Part shown: one piece after another, positions 31,573 through 44,261 of the stretch
Position numbering within the stretch: position 1 is the first letter of the stretch
Layout of the letters: each line of letters opens with the position of its first letter
Source: Rummeliibacillus suwonensis
Lineage (GTDB): Bacteria > Bacillota > Bacilli > Bacillales_A > Planococcaceae
Assembly (NCBI RefSeq): GCF_007896435.1
Contig: NZ_VCBL01000001.1
Location: 2,916,185-2,980,184 of the forward strand
DNA length: 64,000 nt
Reading direction: 5' to 3'
Position numbers and translations under genes: made by a program
The notes under the pieces: model-generated
The model's input: only the letters and a program-made list of their open reading frames with translations
Databases searched by the model: none
Told to the model about the DNA's origin: nothing

Positions 31573-32721
31573 TTGAAAGTTCAAATTCTATTAAAAGCAC
31601 ACAACTTTTTGTTCTTTGGTTTACTGGCTCTTTTCATTCCATTCTTGCCTGTATTCTTGAAGGAACAGGACTTAACCACGAGTGAAGTTGGTCTTGTTAT
31701 TGGAGCAGGTGGGTTTATAACGATCATTGCACAACCTTTATGGGGAATGATTAGCGATAAGACAAAAACGTTGCGAAAAGTCATGCTTTTATTAATCCTT
31801 CTAGCTGCTGTCTGTGGTTTTATTTTATTTAATATGGAGAGCTTTTGGTTATTGGTTTTTACAGCTATGCTTGTTTACTTTTTCCTAATGCCTCTTGATC
31901 CTTTAACGGAAAGCTTAAACTATACAATGACTGAAGCGTCAGGAACAAGTTATGGTTCTGTTCGTACATATGGTGCACTAGGGTATGCGGTCTTATCATT
32001 AATCGTTGGTTATGTGATGAAATGGTTTGGGATGAATAGTGTTTCCATTCTTTTTGTGTTTCTTGGTATTGTTTGTTTCATCATCATGTGGAAATTGCCT
32101 GATGCTCCTACTTCTTCTAGACCGGTAACGATAGATGGTCTGAAAAAAGTTTTAACCAATAAGCAAATGATTTTATTCTTGCTTTTAATTTTCGCTAGCT
32201 CCATACCAGCGCGTATGAATGATACGTTTTTAGGTATCCATATCAATAACTTGGGTGGAGATACTTCATTAGTTGGGATGGCATTTTTTATCTCAGCCGC
32301 TAGTGAAATCATCGTATTTGCTTTAAGTTACCTATGGCTGCGTCAAGGAAAAGAATTACTGATTATAACGATTGCGATCTTCTTTTATGCACTTCGCTTT
32401 TTCTTATCGGGTTTAGTAGAAGATCCCGTTTTACTAGCAATTATTCAAATTCTGCAAATGTTCACTTTTCCTATCTATTACACAGCTGCCATTCAATATT
32501 TATATCAGATCGTTCCTCGAGAATGGAGAGCAACTGGTCAAACAGTTTTAGCATTATTGTTCTTTGGAATTTCTGGAATTATTTCTTCCTCACTCGGCGG
32601 ATTTCTTTATCATGTATTTGGTGGTCATATATTCTATTACACCATCGCGGCTATTTCCTTTACCGCAGGGGTATTCGGCATCAGTTTATTACTTCAACAA
32701 AAGAAAAGAAATTCTGTATAA
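31573..32721 (+). CDS. MFS transporter (MFS_1-like, 12 TM)
   Basis: 382 residues from the TTG at 31573, preceded by GGAAGGG about ten bases upstream; the ATG at 31562 is out of frame. Twelve membrane segments are visible, with the MFS loop signature GMISDKTKTLRKVM between helices 2 and 3. It resembles the MFS_1_like/3-phenylpropionate-permease branch (start LKAHNFLFFGLLALFIPFLP). The substrate is unknown. It is the only plus-strand gene in a long minus-strand stretch and is divergent from the thioredoxin-like gene. Confidence 0.88.
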   Translation: MKVQILLKAHNFLFFGLLALFIPFLPVFLKEQDLTTSEVGLVIGAGGFITIIAQPLWGMISDKTKTLRKVMLLLILLAAVCGFILFNMESFWLLVFTAMLVYFFLMPLDPLTESLNYTMTEASGTSYGSVRTYGALGYAVLSLIVGYVMKWFGMNSVSILFVFLGIVCFIIMWKLPDAPTSSRPVTIDGLKKVLTNKQMILFLLLIFASSIPARMNDTFLGIHINNLGGDTSLVGMAFFISAASEIIVFALSYLWLRQGKELLIITIAIFFYALRFFLSGLVEDPVLLAIIQILQMFTFPIYYTAAIQYLYQIVPREWRATGQTVLALLFFGISGIISSSLGGFLYHVFGGHIFYYTIAAISFTAGVFGISLLLQQKKRNSV

Positions 32722-32828
32722 TAACTGATATTAAATTTAAAAATTATTAAATGAATCAATTTCATAATGCAAAATTCAGATAAAAAACACGAAATTTCAA
32801 ATCAACATGAAAATTAATATTCAGAAAT

Positions 32829-32990
32829 TTTTGTTTCGCTACAGACGGCGCTTTCCACGGGCTTGGCTTCAATCGCCTCGGGTCAACACGATGTTGCCCC
32901 CAGCATTCGCCCGCAGAAAAGCGAGCAAGCCTTCGCTGTAATCAACGAATCCCCCTATTTTCATGGATTAAATTGGATAATCAACACGCC
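32829..32990. repeat. MITE-like family 1, partial copy D joined to another repeat
   Basis: From about 32882 to 32990 it matches one end of the family (gttgcccccagcattcgccc, gcgagcaagccttcgctgta, tggataatcaacacgcc). The preceding bases (ttcgctacagacggcgcttt-ccacgggcttggcttc) are a different repeat type also glimpsed near 48889. The other terminal repeat is missing. It fills most of the 32722-33135 gap; no gene is seen there. Confidence 0.65.
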
Positions 32991-33135
32991 TGTATGATTA
33001 TATCTAATCCTTATTTAAGCAATACACCTGAAAAACTATCTATTTTTAAGCAAAACTCCACACAGCAGCGCTTCATCCCTTATTATAGAAATTAGCTAGA
33101 TTGAATCTTCATTTGCCTCATGAAAGGAGGTTACT

Positions 33136-33620
33136 ATGGATTCAAAATTGATTATTTTAAGAGGAAATTCAGGAAGTGGCAAAACAACAATCGCAAAGGC
33201 TCTACAAAAAGAATTTGGACGAGGAAATCTACTTGTTTCACAGGATGTTATCCGGCGTGATATGTTGAAAGTCCATGATAGAGATGGGAATCTATCTATT
33301 GATTTAATTAGTACGATTGCTAAATATGGTAAAGGAAATTGTGCATACGTTATTGTTGAAGGAATATTAGCCCAAAATATATATGGAGAAATGCTGCGTT
33401 CACTCATTGAATATTTTGATCATAAAGCGTTTATCTATTATTTCAATTTGTCTTTCGAAGAAACCGTGAAAAGGCAGAGGAATTCGGTTACGAAAAATTG
33501 CGCAGTTGGTGGAATCCTAATGATTGTTTAGGTACCAAAGGTGAAACTTCTTTTACAAATGAAATGTCGAAAGAAGAGATCCTTGCCATCATTTATCGTC
33601 AATTAAGCCATAAAAAATAG
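33136..33620 (+). pseudogene. P-loop kinase (AAA_33/zeta-toxin-like), frameshifted
   Basis: The frame from the ATG at 33136 (AAGGAGG upstream) has the Walker A motif ILRGNSGSGKTTIAK and SQDVIRRDML, and runs to NLSFEETVKR, after which it is nonsense to a stop at 33531. Another frame carries on KAEEFGYEKLRSWWNPND, then TSFTNEMSKEEILAIIYRQL and the stop at 33618-33620. A small out-of-frame deletion near 33475 (several codons of the Arg-rich lid) broke the gene. The family phosphorylates small substrates or nucleotides; the specific substrate is unknown. Confidence 0.8.
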
Positions 33621-33646
33621 AGCCAACAAAAGGTTGACTCTATTTC
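33612..33646. terminator. Bidirectional terminator between the kinase remnant and gatB
   Basis: AAATAGAGcCAAC (33615-33627) pairs with GTTGaCTCTATTT (33633-33645), with an A-run before and T after. It serves the convergent genes on both sides. Confidence 0.85.
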
Positions 33647-33659
33647 TAAGTGATGTTGA

Positions 33660-35087
33660 TTAACGTTTTTGGATTTCTTGTAAAAGAAGTTTGTTGACTA
33701 ATTGTGGGTTTGCTTGTCCACGAGAAGCTTTCATAATTTGTCCCACTAGGTAGCCAATTGCACGGTCTTTACCGTTTTTGAAGTCTTCGATAGATTGTGC
33801 ATTGTTATCCAAAACTTCTGTAACCATTTTAAGAAGAGCACCTTCATCTGAAATTTGAACAAGGCCTTTTTCTTTAACAATCTTTTCTGCATTGCCACCG
33901 TTTGTTACAAGCTCTTTGAATACTTTTTTCGCAATTTTAGAAGAAATCGTACCGGCACTGATTAATTTAATCATACCGCCAAGACCTTCTGGTGTAAGGG
34001 CTGTTTCTGAAAGCTCTTTTTGTTCAGCATTTAAGTAAGCTGAAACTTCACCCATTAACCAGTTAGATGATAATTTCGCATCTGCTCCTGTCGCTACAGT
34101 TGCTTCAAAAAAGTCAGCTGTTTCTTTAGAAAGTGTTAATACATGCGCATCATATGCTGGTAGACCGAATTCAGAAACATATCTTTCTTTACGAGCATCA
34201 GGAAGTTCTGGAATCAATGCTTTTTCGCGTTCTAACCATTCATCATCAATCACGATATCCACTAAGTCTGGTTCTGGGAAGTAGCGATAATCATCTGTTC
34301 CTTCTTTGACACGCATAAGAATCGTTTTACCCGTCTTTTCATCGAAACGACGTGTTTCTTGTTTGATTTCGCCCCCAGCATTTAATACAGCCGCTTGACG
34401 TTGTTCTTCGTATTCAAGACCTTTACGTACGAAACTGAATGAGTTTAAGTTTTTAAGCTCTGTTTTAACACCAAATTCTTTTTGACCATAAGGACGAATA
34501 GAAATGTTGGCATCACAACGTAATGACCCTTCTTCCATACGTACATCTGAAACACCTGTATATTGGATGATTGCTTTTAGTTTTTCAAGGTAAGCATAAG
34601 CTTCTTCTGGCGTGCGCATATCTGGTTCAGATACAATTTCAAGAAGTGGTGTACCTTGACGGTTAAAGTCTATTAAAGAAGAATTTTTACCGTGGAATAG
34701 TTTACCGGCATCTTCTTCCATGTGGATACGAGTAATACCGATACGTTTCTTTTCTTCGCCAACTTCGATCTCAATCCAACCATGCTCACCAATTGGTTTG
34801 TCGAATTGTGAAATTTGATAAGCTTTCGGATTATCAGGGTAGAAATAGTTTTTACGGTCGAATTTCGTCTGTTTGTTGATATGCATGTTCAATGCTAGCG
34901 CTGCACGCATACCATAATTGACAACTTCTTTATTGACAACAGGAAGTACACCTGGGTAGCCAAGGTCAATGACGGAAGTATTTGTATTTGGTTCAGAACC
35001 AAATTGGTTTGGAGATGGAGAGAAAATTTTAGATTTTGTTTTCAACTCAACGTGTACTTCTAAACCGATGACTGTTTCGTAGTTCAT
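33660..35087 (-). CDS. gatB: Asp-tRNA(Asn)/Glu-tRNA(Gln) amidotransferase subunit B
   Basis: 475 residues, standard. GatB binds the misacylated tRNA and the phosphorylated intermediate. N-terminal [20 protein letters not shown] is diagnostic, and the C-terminal YqeY-like tail domain ends [18 protein letters not shown]. It is third in the gatC-gatA-gatB operon, one base after gatA. The complex makes Gln-tRNA and often Asn-tRNA in bacteria lacking GlnRS. Confidence 0.97.
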   Translation of the reverse strand: MNYETVIGLEVHVELKTKSKIFSPSPNQFGSEPNTNTSVIDLGYPGVLPVVNKEVVNYGMRAALALNMHINKQTKFDRKNYFYPDNPKAYQISQFDKPIGEHGWIEIEVGEEKKRIGITRIHMEEDAGKLFHGKNSSLIDFNRQGTPLLEIVSEPDMRTPEEAYAYLEKLKAIIQYTGVSDVRMEEGSLRCDANISIRPYGQKEFGVKTELKNLNSFSFVRKGLEYEEQRQAAVLNAGGEIKQETRRFDEKTGKTILMRVKEGTDDYRYFPEPDLVDIVIDDEWLEREKALIPELPDARKERYVSEFGLPAYDAHVLTLSKETADFFEATVATGADAKLSSNWLMGEVSAYLNAEQKELSETALTPEGLGGMIKLISAGTISSKIAKKVFKELVTNGGNAEKIVKEKGLVQISDEGALLKMVTEVLDNNAQSIEDFKNGKDRAIGYLVGQIMKASRGQANPQLVNKLLLQEIQKR

Positions 35088-35088
35088 A

Positions 35089-36549
35089 TTATTTTACCTC
35101 CCATGTTTGAGGTGTTTTTTCGTGGAAGTCTGTAGCTTGTTCAAATACATCTGCTACACGGTAAACTGTGCCTTCCTCGAAGTATTTACCAATAATTTGT
35201 AGACCCACTGGAAGACCATTATCAAAACCACATGGAATTGAAATAGCAGGAACACCAGCTAGGTTGATCGGAACAGTTAAGATGTCATTTGCATAAACAG
35301 TCATTGGATCATCGATATTCTCACCAAGTTTAAATGCAGTAGTTGGTGTTGTTGGACCAACAATGACATCATATTTTTCAAATACTTGATCGAAGTCTTG
35401 TTTGATCAAAGTACGGACTTGTTGCGCTTTTTTATAATAAGCATCATAAGTACCTGCTGATAATGAATAAGTACCGAGCATGATACGACGTTTTACCTCA
35501 TCTCCAAAGCCTTCTGCACGTGTTTTCGTATAAAGTTCATCTAAATTCGATGCTTTTGCTTGATAACCGTAACGGATACCATCAAAACGTGATAGGTTAG
35601 ATGAAGCTTCAGAAGAAGATAGGATATAGTATGCGGCTAAAGCATATTTAGAGTGAGGAAGTGATACTTCATCTACAGTAGCACCTAGCTCTTTCAATTG
35701 ATCAATGGCAGCTAGGACAACTTTGCGTACACCATCACTAACGCCTTCTGCTAAATATTCTTTTGGTACAGCCACTTTAAGGCCTCTGATATCACCAGTT
35801 AATTGGTCCACATAGTGAGGTACTTCTACATTTGCTGAAGTGGAGTCATGCTCATCAACACCTGCGATTGTTTCGAGGATTAAAGCATTGTCGCGTACAT
35901 TACGAGTGATTGGTCCAATTTGGTCCAATGAAGATGCGAATGCCACTAAACCATAACGAGATACGCGACCATATGTAGGTTTCATCCCTACGACGCCACA
36001 GTATGCTGCTGGTTGGCGGATGGAACCACCTGTATCGGAACCTAATGAGAATGGTACTTCTCCTGCTGCTACTGCTGCAGCTGAACCACCTGAAGAGCCA
36101 CCAGGTACATGGGCAAAGTTCCAAGGGTTATGAACAGGCTTGATTGCAGAGTTTTCAGTTGCTGAGCCCATTGCAAATTCATCCATGTTCAACTTACCAA
36201 TTGTGACCATGCCAGCTTCTTTTAGCTTCTCTACAACTGTTGCATTGTAAATGGGGTTGAAACCTTCTAGGATTTTAGAAGCACAAGTGGTTTCTAATCC
36301 TTCTGTGACGATATTGTCTTTTATCCCGATAGGTAGCCCATAAAGTGGACCACGTTTTTCAAATGGTACTTCATCCATTTCTTTTGCTTGTGCTAATGCG
36401 TTTTCTTTATTTAATGCTAAAAATGCACCTACTTCGCCATCAACTGCGTCAATGCGGTCATAGGCTTCTTGTGCTAAGTCAGCGATTGTGACCTCTTTGC
36501 TATGTAATAGCTCTTGTAATTCTGCCGCTGATTTTTTAAATAGTGACAT
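35089..36549 (-). CDS. gatA: Glu-tRNA(Gln) amidotransferase subunit A
   Basis: 486 residues. Amidase-signature enzyme that frees ammonia from glutamine for GatB. The catalytic triad environment is visible: Lys in LPIGIKDNI, the Gly/Ser-rich [14 protein letters not shown] and [12 protein letters not shown] with the nucleophilic Ser. The frame is intact and the gene is 23 bases after gatC. Confidence 0.97.
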   Translation of the reverse strand: MSLFKKSAAELQELLHSKEVTIADLAQEAYDRIDAVDGEVGAFLALNKENALAQAKEMDEVPFEKRGPLYGLPIGIKDNIVTEGLETTCASKILEGFNPIYNATVVEKLKEAGMVTIGKLNMDEFAMGSATENSAIKPVHNPWNFAHVPGGSSGGSAAAVAAGEVPFSLGSDTGGSIRQPAAYCGVVGMKPTYGRVSRYGLVAFASSLDQIGPITRNVRDNALILETIAGVDEHDSTSANVEVPHYVDQLTGDIRGLKVAVPKEYLAEGVSDGVRKVVLAAIDQLKELGATVDEVSLPHSKYALAAYYILSSSEASSNLSRFDGIRYGYQAKASNLDELYTKTRAEGFGDEVKRRIMLGTYSLSAGTYDAYYKKAQQVRTLIKQDFDQVFEKYDVIVGPTTPTTAFKLGENIDDPMTVYANDILTVPINLAGVPAISIPCGFDNGLPVGLQIIGKYFEEGTVYRVADVFEQATDFHEKTPQTWEVK

Positions 36550-36572
36550 GCTTGTCCCTCCCTACTAAAGTC

Positions 36573-36866
36573 TTATTCTGTAATGATTGGTGGTACTTTG
36601 ACTAAGCCATCTTGCTGATCTTTGACATTTTTCATCATGACTTCGCGGTCTAAACCTTTAACTGCCACGTCTTCACGTAATACATTGACTAATGGCAATA
36701 CGTGAGTTGTAGGTTCTACATTTGTTGTATCTAGTTCATTTAACTGTTCAGCAAAGTCAGTGATTGCACCTAGTTGAGCAGTGAATTTTTCTGCTTCTTC
36801 TTCTGTAATTGCTAGTCTAGCAAGATTCGCTACGTGCTTTACTTGTTCTTTTGAAAGTTTCTCCAT
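36573..36866 (-). CDS. gatC: Glu-tRNA(Gln) amidotransferase subunit C
   Basis: 97 residues from the ATG at 36866, chosen because GGAGGTG lies six bases before it and because [18 protein letters not shown] is the normal start; a longer frame to 36911 has no site. GatC wraps GatA and GatB together. It is first gene of the operon. The C-terminus (KVPPIITE) is typical. Confidence 0.96.
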   Translation of the reverse strand: MEKLSKEQVKHVANLARLAITEEEAEKFTAQLGAITDFAEQLNELDTTNVEPTTHVLPLVNVLREDVAVKGLDREVMMKNVKDQQDGLVKVPPIITE

Positions 36867-37281
36867 TTTCCACACCTCCGAAATCGATAACCATACCGAT
36901 AATAATATCATTATTCTAAAGAAATGTGCAACACACTTCCATTCACTAAAGTGCGTCTAAACACTAGAAAACAAAGGGTTTGATTTCCTTTACCATTGAA
37001 TAGGCTGTGTAATTTCCATTATATCGAAAATTCAATCAGAAAATTGCCTCTTTACAAATTATACAATTTCTCAACATAAAGTGAAACTTCGCATAACAGA
37101 GTTTTTCTTCATCTTTATGTTCATCTAGATTTGAGCAGCAAAAAAGATCAATCTTGCTTCCTAGAATTATCCTTTTGCAAGAAGGAAGCCTTCGTTTATT
37201 GTGTAAAGTAACCCCTATCATATGGCGTTTTAATGACATGACTAAAGGGTGGACATTCATATCCATATAGAATCCATATAG
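36867..37281. other. Intergenic region upstream of gatC
   Basis: No gene seen. A piece of repeat family 2 (aaagtgaaacttcgcataac followed by tttttcttcatc) occurs near 37078. The open frame on the minus strand here spans that repeat and has no ribosome binding site. The gatCAB promoter must lie at the left part but was not pinned down. Confidence 0.4.
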
Positions 37282-37327
37282 AAAAAGAAGTCGCCCTATT
37301 CCCTATTGGTCTGGGCAACTTCTTTTT
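37282..37327 (-). terminator. Terminator of the camS-ligA-pcrA-pcrB operon
   Basis: AAAAAGAAGTcGCCC (37282-37296) pairs with GGGCAACTTCTTTTT (37313-37327). It is adjacent to the camS stop. Confidence 0.9.
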
Positions 37328-37329
37328 CA

Positions 37330-38475
37330 CTAGTCATTATAAATATGGATATACGGCTCGTCCGTATTTGCTTCTTTGACCACTAATGCCTCTGGTCCAT
37401 TGATAGATGTAACGTTTACTTCCACTTGAAGACCTTTTGGGAATTGATCCATGACTTCGCCAGCCATATATTGAGTAAAACCTATGATTTCGGAAGATCC
37501 ATAAAATTTAATAGGAATTTGGATATCTAGTTTCTGAATCTTGCTATTTTGGTAGAATCCTGTTCCGATGATATTCGTATAATTAGAAAAATATTTATCA
37601 ATATCTTGTTTAAAATTATTAAAGTTTTCGTTTATATCACGATATTTAGTATTTGTATCACTTGTTGGGAATTGTACGTATTTTTCATTTACTTTTTTCC
37701 ACTCTGTAATTTTGGCGCTACCTTGACCTACATCAGTATATGCAAAATAAGTTCCCGGAACAATATCTGAACGACTTTGTTGTTTAAATAGTCCTATCAT
37801 GATAGGAACTTCTGCTAGTCCATCCATTTGGCGCAATCGTTTCACCACTTGTGCAGCGATTTTTTTACCTTCCTTATCTAAAGTAGCTTGATCGATTGGT
37901 TCTTCATAGGTTGCACCATAATCTTCTTTTTGATAGTAATAGATTGAGTTTAAAGCCAGTCCAATAGAGACACCTGCTAATTTTACTTTATTTTTACCCG
38001 TCTTCTGTAAATAGTTTTGTTCTACAATATGGGCTAAGTAAATCGGTGCTTTTTTTGCTCGTTCTGTTGGCGTCATACTTTTGGTTGCTTTTGGATTTAG
38101 TCCAGCGGGATCTTGATTACTTCTTGCTAACCAAGAAGTAACCGTATCCTTATCTAAGTATTGTCCTTCTTGAAAATAATATGTGTCTGGATCAAAAGCT
38201 TGTTGAGATAAACGCAATAGCCCGCTTTCAGCCTCTTTGACATCATATTTTGTATTAATATTTGAAACAATCAAACCTCTACTTGCGCTTTCTTTATATG
38301 GTAAAAGTGTCCGATAGTATTGGTCATCGATTTGCATACTAGGAATGATGGTTGTTTCTTCTTTATCTTTTGATTGATTTGTCTGTACGACGGTTGAATC
38401 TTTTGTCAAAGAAGGCAAACTACAACCTGCTAGCATAGCTGTTACAACCATAGCTGGTATAAAGCGACGGTTCAT
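37330..38475 (-). CDS. camS: CamS family lipoprotein (YerH)
   Basis: 381 residues. An N-terminal signal peptide with lipobox LAGC (Cys18) makes it a membrane-anchored lipoprotein. CamS-family proteins were named for the sex-pheromone peptide cAM373 released from the signal peptide in Staphylococcus and Enterococcus; the mature protein's role is unknown. The order ligA-camS is conserved in Bacillales. It is last gene of the operon, 16 bases after ligA, and a terminator follows. Confidence 0.92.
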   Translation of the reverse strand: MNRRFIPAMVVTAMLAGCSLPSLTKDSTVVQTNQSKDKEETTIIPSMQIDDQYYRTLLPYKESASRGLIVSNINTKYDVKEAESGLLRLSQQAFDPDTYYFQEGQYLDKDTVTSWLARSNQDPAGLNPKATKSMTPTERAKKAPIYLAHIVEQNYLQKTGKNKVKLAGVSIGLALNSIYYYQKEDYGATYEEPIDQATLDKEGKKIAAQVVKRLRQMDGLAEVPIMIGLFKQQSRSDIVPGTYFAYTDVGQGSAKITEWKKVNEKYVQFPTSDTNTKYRDINENFNNFKQDIDKYFSNYTNIIGTGFYQNSKIQKLDIQIPIKFYGSSEIIGFTQYMAGEVMDQFPKGLQVEVNVTSINGPEALVVKEANTDEPYIHIYND

Positions 38476-38491
38476 TGTTTTGAAAACTCCT

Positions 38492-40498
<2,007 letters not shown>

Positions 40499-40520
40499 TT
40501 ACTTTCCTCCGTATATTTGC

Positions 40521-42767
40521 TTAGACTTTTTCGATTGGCGCGAATTTCGCTAATAATCGTTTGATACCAGTTGGGCTTGGGAATGCAATATCTAATTCCA
40601 TATTTTCGCTTTCCCCTCTTACGGCAACAACTGTACCAGTTCCCCATTTTTTGTGGAAAGCTTTGTCTCCAGCCTTCCAATCAATATGGTCACCACCGGT
40701 TTGTTGGTATGTTGACGTAACAATCGTTTTAGGTGTCTGTAGCTTAGTATACCCAGATGTACGGCGATTTGATGAACTATAGTCATGATATTCATTTGTA
40801 GAATGCTGATGCGTAGAAACTTCTTCTAATATTTCGGTGCCAATTTCTTGCAAGAATCGCGATGGACGGTTAAAACTACTACGTCCAAAAATGGTGCGAC
40901 ATTGTGCACATGTTAAATATAATCGTTGTTCCGCCCTTGTTATGCCTACATAGCATAAGCGGCGTTCCTCTTCCATCTCATCTTCATCTTGAAGTGATCG
41001 TGAGTGTGGGAAGATATTCTCTTCCATACCAATGATAAAGACGACTGGAAATTCCAGACCCTTTGCAGAGTGCATGGTCATTAACACGACAGAGCCCTTT
41101 GATTCATCTTCTTTATCGAGTGAATCAATATCTGCAATTAGTGCTAAATCCGTTAAAAATGCTACTAATGATTTATCATCACTTTGATCTTCGAATGCCT
41201 TTGTAACAGTTAGAAATTCATCGATATTTTCTAAACGGCTTTCTGCTTCGATCGTTTTTTCATTTTTTAACATTTCACGATAGCCTGATTGATCGAGCAC
41301 CGCTTCAACTAATTCTGTCACTGATAAGTATTCTTGCATTTGGGTGAAATTCGAAATCATTGTACGAAAAGCAATCGCCGCATTTGTAGCTCTTGCAGAT
41401 AACCCCATAAAATCGACTTCTTTTAATGCATCGAAAATCGACCTATCTTGGTCAATTGCAAACTGCGCCATACGTTCAAATGAAGTTGCCCCAATACTGC
41501 GCTTTGGTTCATTGATAATACGCGCTAAAGATAGATCATCATCATTATTAGCAATCAAGCGTAAATATGCGAGTAAATCTTTAATTTCTTTACGGTCATA
41601 GAATTTTGTTCCACCGACAATGGTATAATTCATATTTGATTTCACAAGCATCTCTTCCATTACACGCGACTGTGCATTGGTACGATAAAGGATCGCAAAA
41701 TCATCTAATGGACGATTTTCTTTTTCCATTAACTCTTGGATTGTTTTCACAACGTATTGGGCTTCTTGCTTTTCATCATATGAACGGAAAACGGAAATTT
41801 TTTCACCTTCCTCGTTATCCGTACGAAGCACTTTTGGATAACGACTGGTGTTATTCTTTATGACGTCGTTAGCCGCTTGCAAGATGCGAGAAGAAGAACG
41901 GTAATTTTGTTCCAGCATGATGACTTTTGCATTTGGATAGTCTCTTTCAAAAGATAAAATATTTTGGATATCCGCTCCACGCCAACGATAAATAGATTGA
42001 TCTGAATCACCAACCACGCATATGTTTTTGTACTTCTTGGCTAACATTTGAACTAATCGATATTGTGAATGGTTTGTATCTTGATATTCATCGACATGAA
42101 TATATTGGAATCGGTTTTGATAGTATTCTAAAACATCTGGTACTTCTTCAAATAACCGAATGGTTTCCATGATTAAATCATCAAAGTCCAAACTTTGATT
42201 TTTACGTAAACGTTTTTGATAATTTTCATATACTTGTGCTACCGTACGTTCATATGGATTGGATTCATTTACCTGTGCCTGATAGTCCTTTACGTCGACA
42301 CATTCATTTTTTGCAGAACTAATTGCATTGAGCATTGAACGTGGATCATAACGTTTAGGGTCAATATTGAGCTCTTTCAATGTACCTTTAATGACTGTTA
42401 GTTGATCAGATGTATCCAATATTGAAAAGTTTTTGTTAAAACCAATGCGATCGATTTCTCGGCGTAAAATACGCACGCACATAGAGTGAAAAGTGGAAAC
42501 CCACATACGTTCTCCCGTACCATTGCCAAGTAATCCATCGATACGTTCTCTCATTTCACGTGCCGCTTTGTTCGTAAATGTGATCGCTAAAATTTTAGAT
42601 GGATATACTTGTTTTTCAATAACTAAATAAGCGATCCGATGTGTAAGCACGCGTGTTTTACCAGAGCCTGCACCTGCCATGATAAGTAGTGGGCCCTCTG
42701 TCGTTTTGACAGCTTCTTGTTGTTCTTTGTTCATACCTTTTAATAAATTTTTCGTAAGCTGTTCCAT
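40521..42767 (-). CDS. pcrA: ATP-dependent DNA helicase PcrA (UvrD family)
   Basis: 748 residues. A 3'-5' SF1A helicase in repair and rolling-circle replication. Walker [15 protein letters not shown], motif II DEYQDTN, motif [17 protein letters not shown], motif [12 protein letters not shown] are all present. The C-terminal tail carries the Tudor-like segment [20 protein letters not shown]. In operon with pcrB upstream and ligA downstream. Confidence 0.98.
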   Translation of the reverse strand: MEQLTKNLLKGMNKEQQEAVKTTEGPLLIMAGAGSGKTRVLTHRIAYLVIEKQVYPSKILAITFTNKAAREMRERIDGLLGNGTGERMWVSTFHSMCVRILRREIDRIGFNKNFSILDTSDQLTVIKGTLKELNIDPKRYDPRSMLNAISSAKNECVDVKDYQAQVNESNPYERTVAQVYENYQKRLRKNQSLDFDDLIMETIRLFEEVPDVLEYYQNRFQYIHVDEYQDTNHSQYRLVQMLAKKYKNICVVGDSDQSIYRWRGADIQNILSFERDYPNAKVIMLEQNYRSSSRILQAANDVIKNNTSRYPKVLRTDNEEGEKISVFRSYDEKQEAQYVVKTIQELMEKENRPLDDFAILYRTNAQSRVMEEMLVKSNMNYTIVGGTKFYDRKEIKDLLAYLRLIANNDDDLSLARIINEPKRSIGATSFERMAQFAIDQDRSIFDALKEVDFMGLSARATNAAIAFRTMISNFTQMQEYLSVTELVEAVLDQSGYREMLKNEKTIEAESRLENIDEFLTVTKAFEDQSDDKSLVAFLTDLALIADIDSLDKEDESKGSVVLMTMHSAKGLEFPVVFIIGMEENIFPHSRSLQDEDEMEEERRLCYVGITRAEQRLYLTCAQCRTIFGRSSFNRPSRFLQEIGTEILEEVSTHQHSTNEYHDYSSSNRRTSGYTKLQTPKTIVTSTYQQTGGDHIDWKAGDKAFHKKWGTGTVVAVRGESENMELDIAFPSPTGIKRLLAKFAPIEKV

Positions 42768-42811
42768 AACGCACCACCTTTATACAAACATTTGTTCCTA
42801 ATTATACATTA

Positions 42812-43501
42812 TTATTTTTTATCTTTCACTGCTTTTACTGTTTTTAATGCTGTGTCTAAATCATCATAAATAATATTTCCAACAACTACTGTATCCGCAT
42901 ATTTTGCTATTTCCTCTGCTTTGGCTTCAGAAGTGATCCCTCCGCCATAAACCAGCTGTGTCTGTTGTAATTCTTGACTCACTGATCTCACTAATTGCGG
43001 ATCACCATATATGCCGCTATATTCCATATAGAAAACAGGCAATTGAAAGAAATTTTCAGCCATTCTCGCATATGCGATCACATCTGCCTCTTGTAAATCT
43101 GTTTTTGCGCCGGTTACTTTTGCAGCCTTGCAATCACTGTTCAAGATGCAATAGCCTTCAGCAATCAGCTCGTCCCACACCATCACATCACCATATGCTT
43201 TGATCGCCTCATGATGTAAATCTTTTACCCACGTTGTATCTGTACTATTTAATACAGAAGGAATCAAATAATAGTCATAGCCCGGTGTTACTGAATCTAT
43301 ATTTGAAATTTCTAATGCTACAGGCACTGTATAACGACGAATGCGAGCAAGTAAATCTAGTACTCCATCAAGCGTTACATCATCTGTTCCGCCGACAATA
43401 ATGGCATCCGTACCTGATTCGCACAATGCTTCTAATGCTTCATCTGAAATATTTTTTGCTGGGTCCACTTTGAAGACATGCTGCCAGTTTTTTATTTCCA
43501 T
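42812..43501 (-). CDS. pcrB: Heptaprenylglyceryl phosphate synthase PcrB
   Basis: 229 residues, TIM-barrel of the GGGPS/PcrB family. It joins heptaprenyl diphosphate to sn-glycerol-1-phosphate, making an archaeal-type ether lipid precursor found in Bacillales. Marks: [20 protein letters not shown] at the N-terminus, ATP-free phosphate-binding [20 protein letters not shown] and VVGNIIYDD. First gene of the operon before pcrA. Confidence 0.95.
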   Translation of the reverse strand: MEIKNWQHVFKVDPAKNISDEALEALCESGTDAIIVGGTDDVTLDGVLDLLARIRRYTVPVALEISNIDSVTPGYDYYLIPSVLNSTDTTWVKDLHHEAIKAYGDVMVWDELIAEGYCILNSDCKAAKVTGAKTDLQEADVIAYARMAENFFQLPVFYMEYSGIYGDPQLVRSVSQELQQTQLVYGGGITSEAKAEEIAKYADTVVVGNIIYDDLDTALKTVKAVKDKK

Positions 43502-43684
43502 CCATTACCCACCTATTCTAAATTTCTATCACTTAATAGTATACACAAATCATAGCTATTATAGCTTCTACCAACCTATTTGTTTTAAACCGACGAAAAA
43601 GATTCTTGGCAAAAATATTAAGATTTTTTCTAATGAACATGTCAAATTCTATACTTCAACATTTAGCATAGAGCCTGAAAAAGG

Positions 43685-43711
43685 AAAAAACTGAACAGAA
43701 TCTGTCCAGTT
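43685..43711 (-). terminator. Terminator of yerC
   Basis: AACTGAACAG and CTGTCCAGTT pair, followed on the minus strand by TTTTTTCC. It lies 37 bases after the yerC stop. Confidence 0.8.
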
Positions 43712-43747
43712 CCTTCATCCTCGTTTTTATGAATTCGAAAATATAGC

Positions 43748-44065
43748 TTATTTAGGTGCTTGAAAGGGCTTTTCGTCTGGATAAAGACGGCCCAACATTT
43801 CATCATATGTGTCATTGCCATAATCAAAACATCTGCGTACACGAGAAATAGTTGCCGTAGATGCACCTGTTTCCTTTTTTATCGTTTCATATGTTTTTTT
43901 CAAACGGAGTAAATGTGCTACTTCAAAACGTTGTGCTAATGATTGAATCTCACTGATGGTGCATAAATCATCAAAAAATTTATAACACTCATCCAGATTA
44001 TTTAATTTTAAAACAGCTTTAAATAATTGGTCTGTTTGATGACCCTTTATTTTTTCAATTTGCAT
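43748..44065 (-). CDS. yerC: YerC/YecD family TrpR-like DNA-binding protein
   Basis: 105 residues. TrpR-superfamily fold: LFKAVLKLNNLDECYKFFDD, then helix-turn-helix CTISEIQSLAQRFEVAHLLR and TGASTATISRVRRCFDYGND. A conserved Bacillales regulator; its targets are not known to me. Single gene with its own terminator. Confidence 0.93.
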   Translation of the reverse strand: MQIEKIKGHQTDQLFKAVLKLNNLDECYKFFDDLCTISEIQSLAQRFEVAHLLRLKKTYETIKKETGASTATISRVRRCFDYGNDTYDEMLGRLYPDEKPFQAPK

Positions 44066-44261
44066 GAAAATATTGCCTCCTTCCTTATCAGTTCAGGTAC
44101 CTAGCAACTTTTTCGTCCAGGATTGGAAGGTTTAAGATGATCCATGATGGACATTTGTAGCAGACTTACGAGTGCGCCACTCCCTAATAACATCGATATA
44201 TTATCGTTTATATTTTACCATCATGTATACAGTGATTTCAATTTAACGCTTTAAAGTATTA

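Noticed and set aside
37036..37266. 76-codon minus-strand frame upstream of gatC
   Set aside because: It includes a piece of repeat family 2 and has no ribosome binding site.
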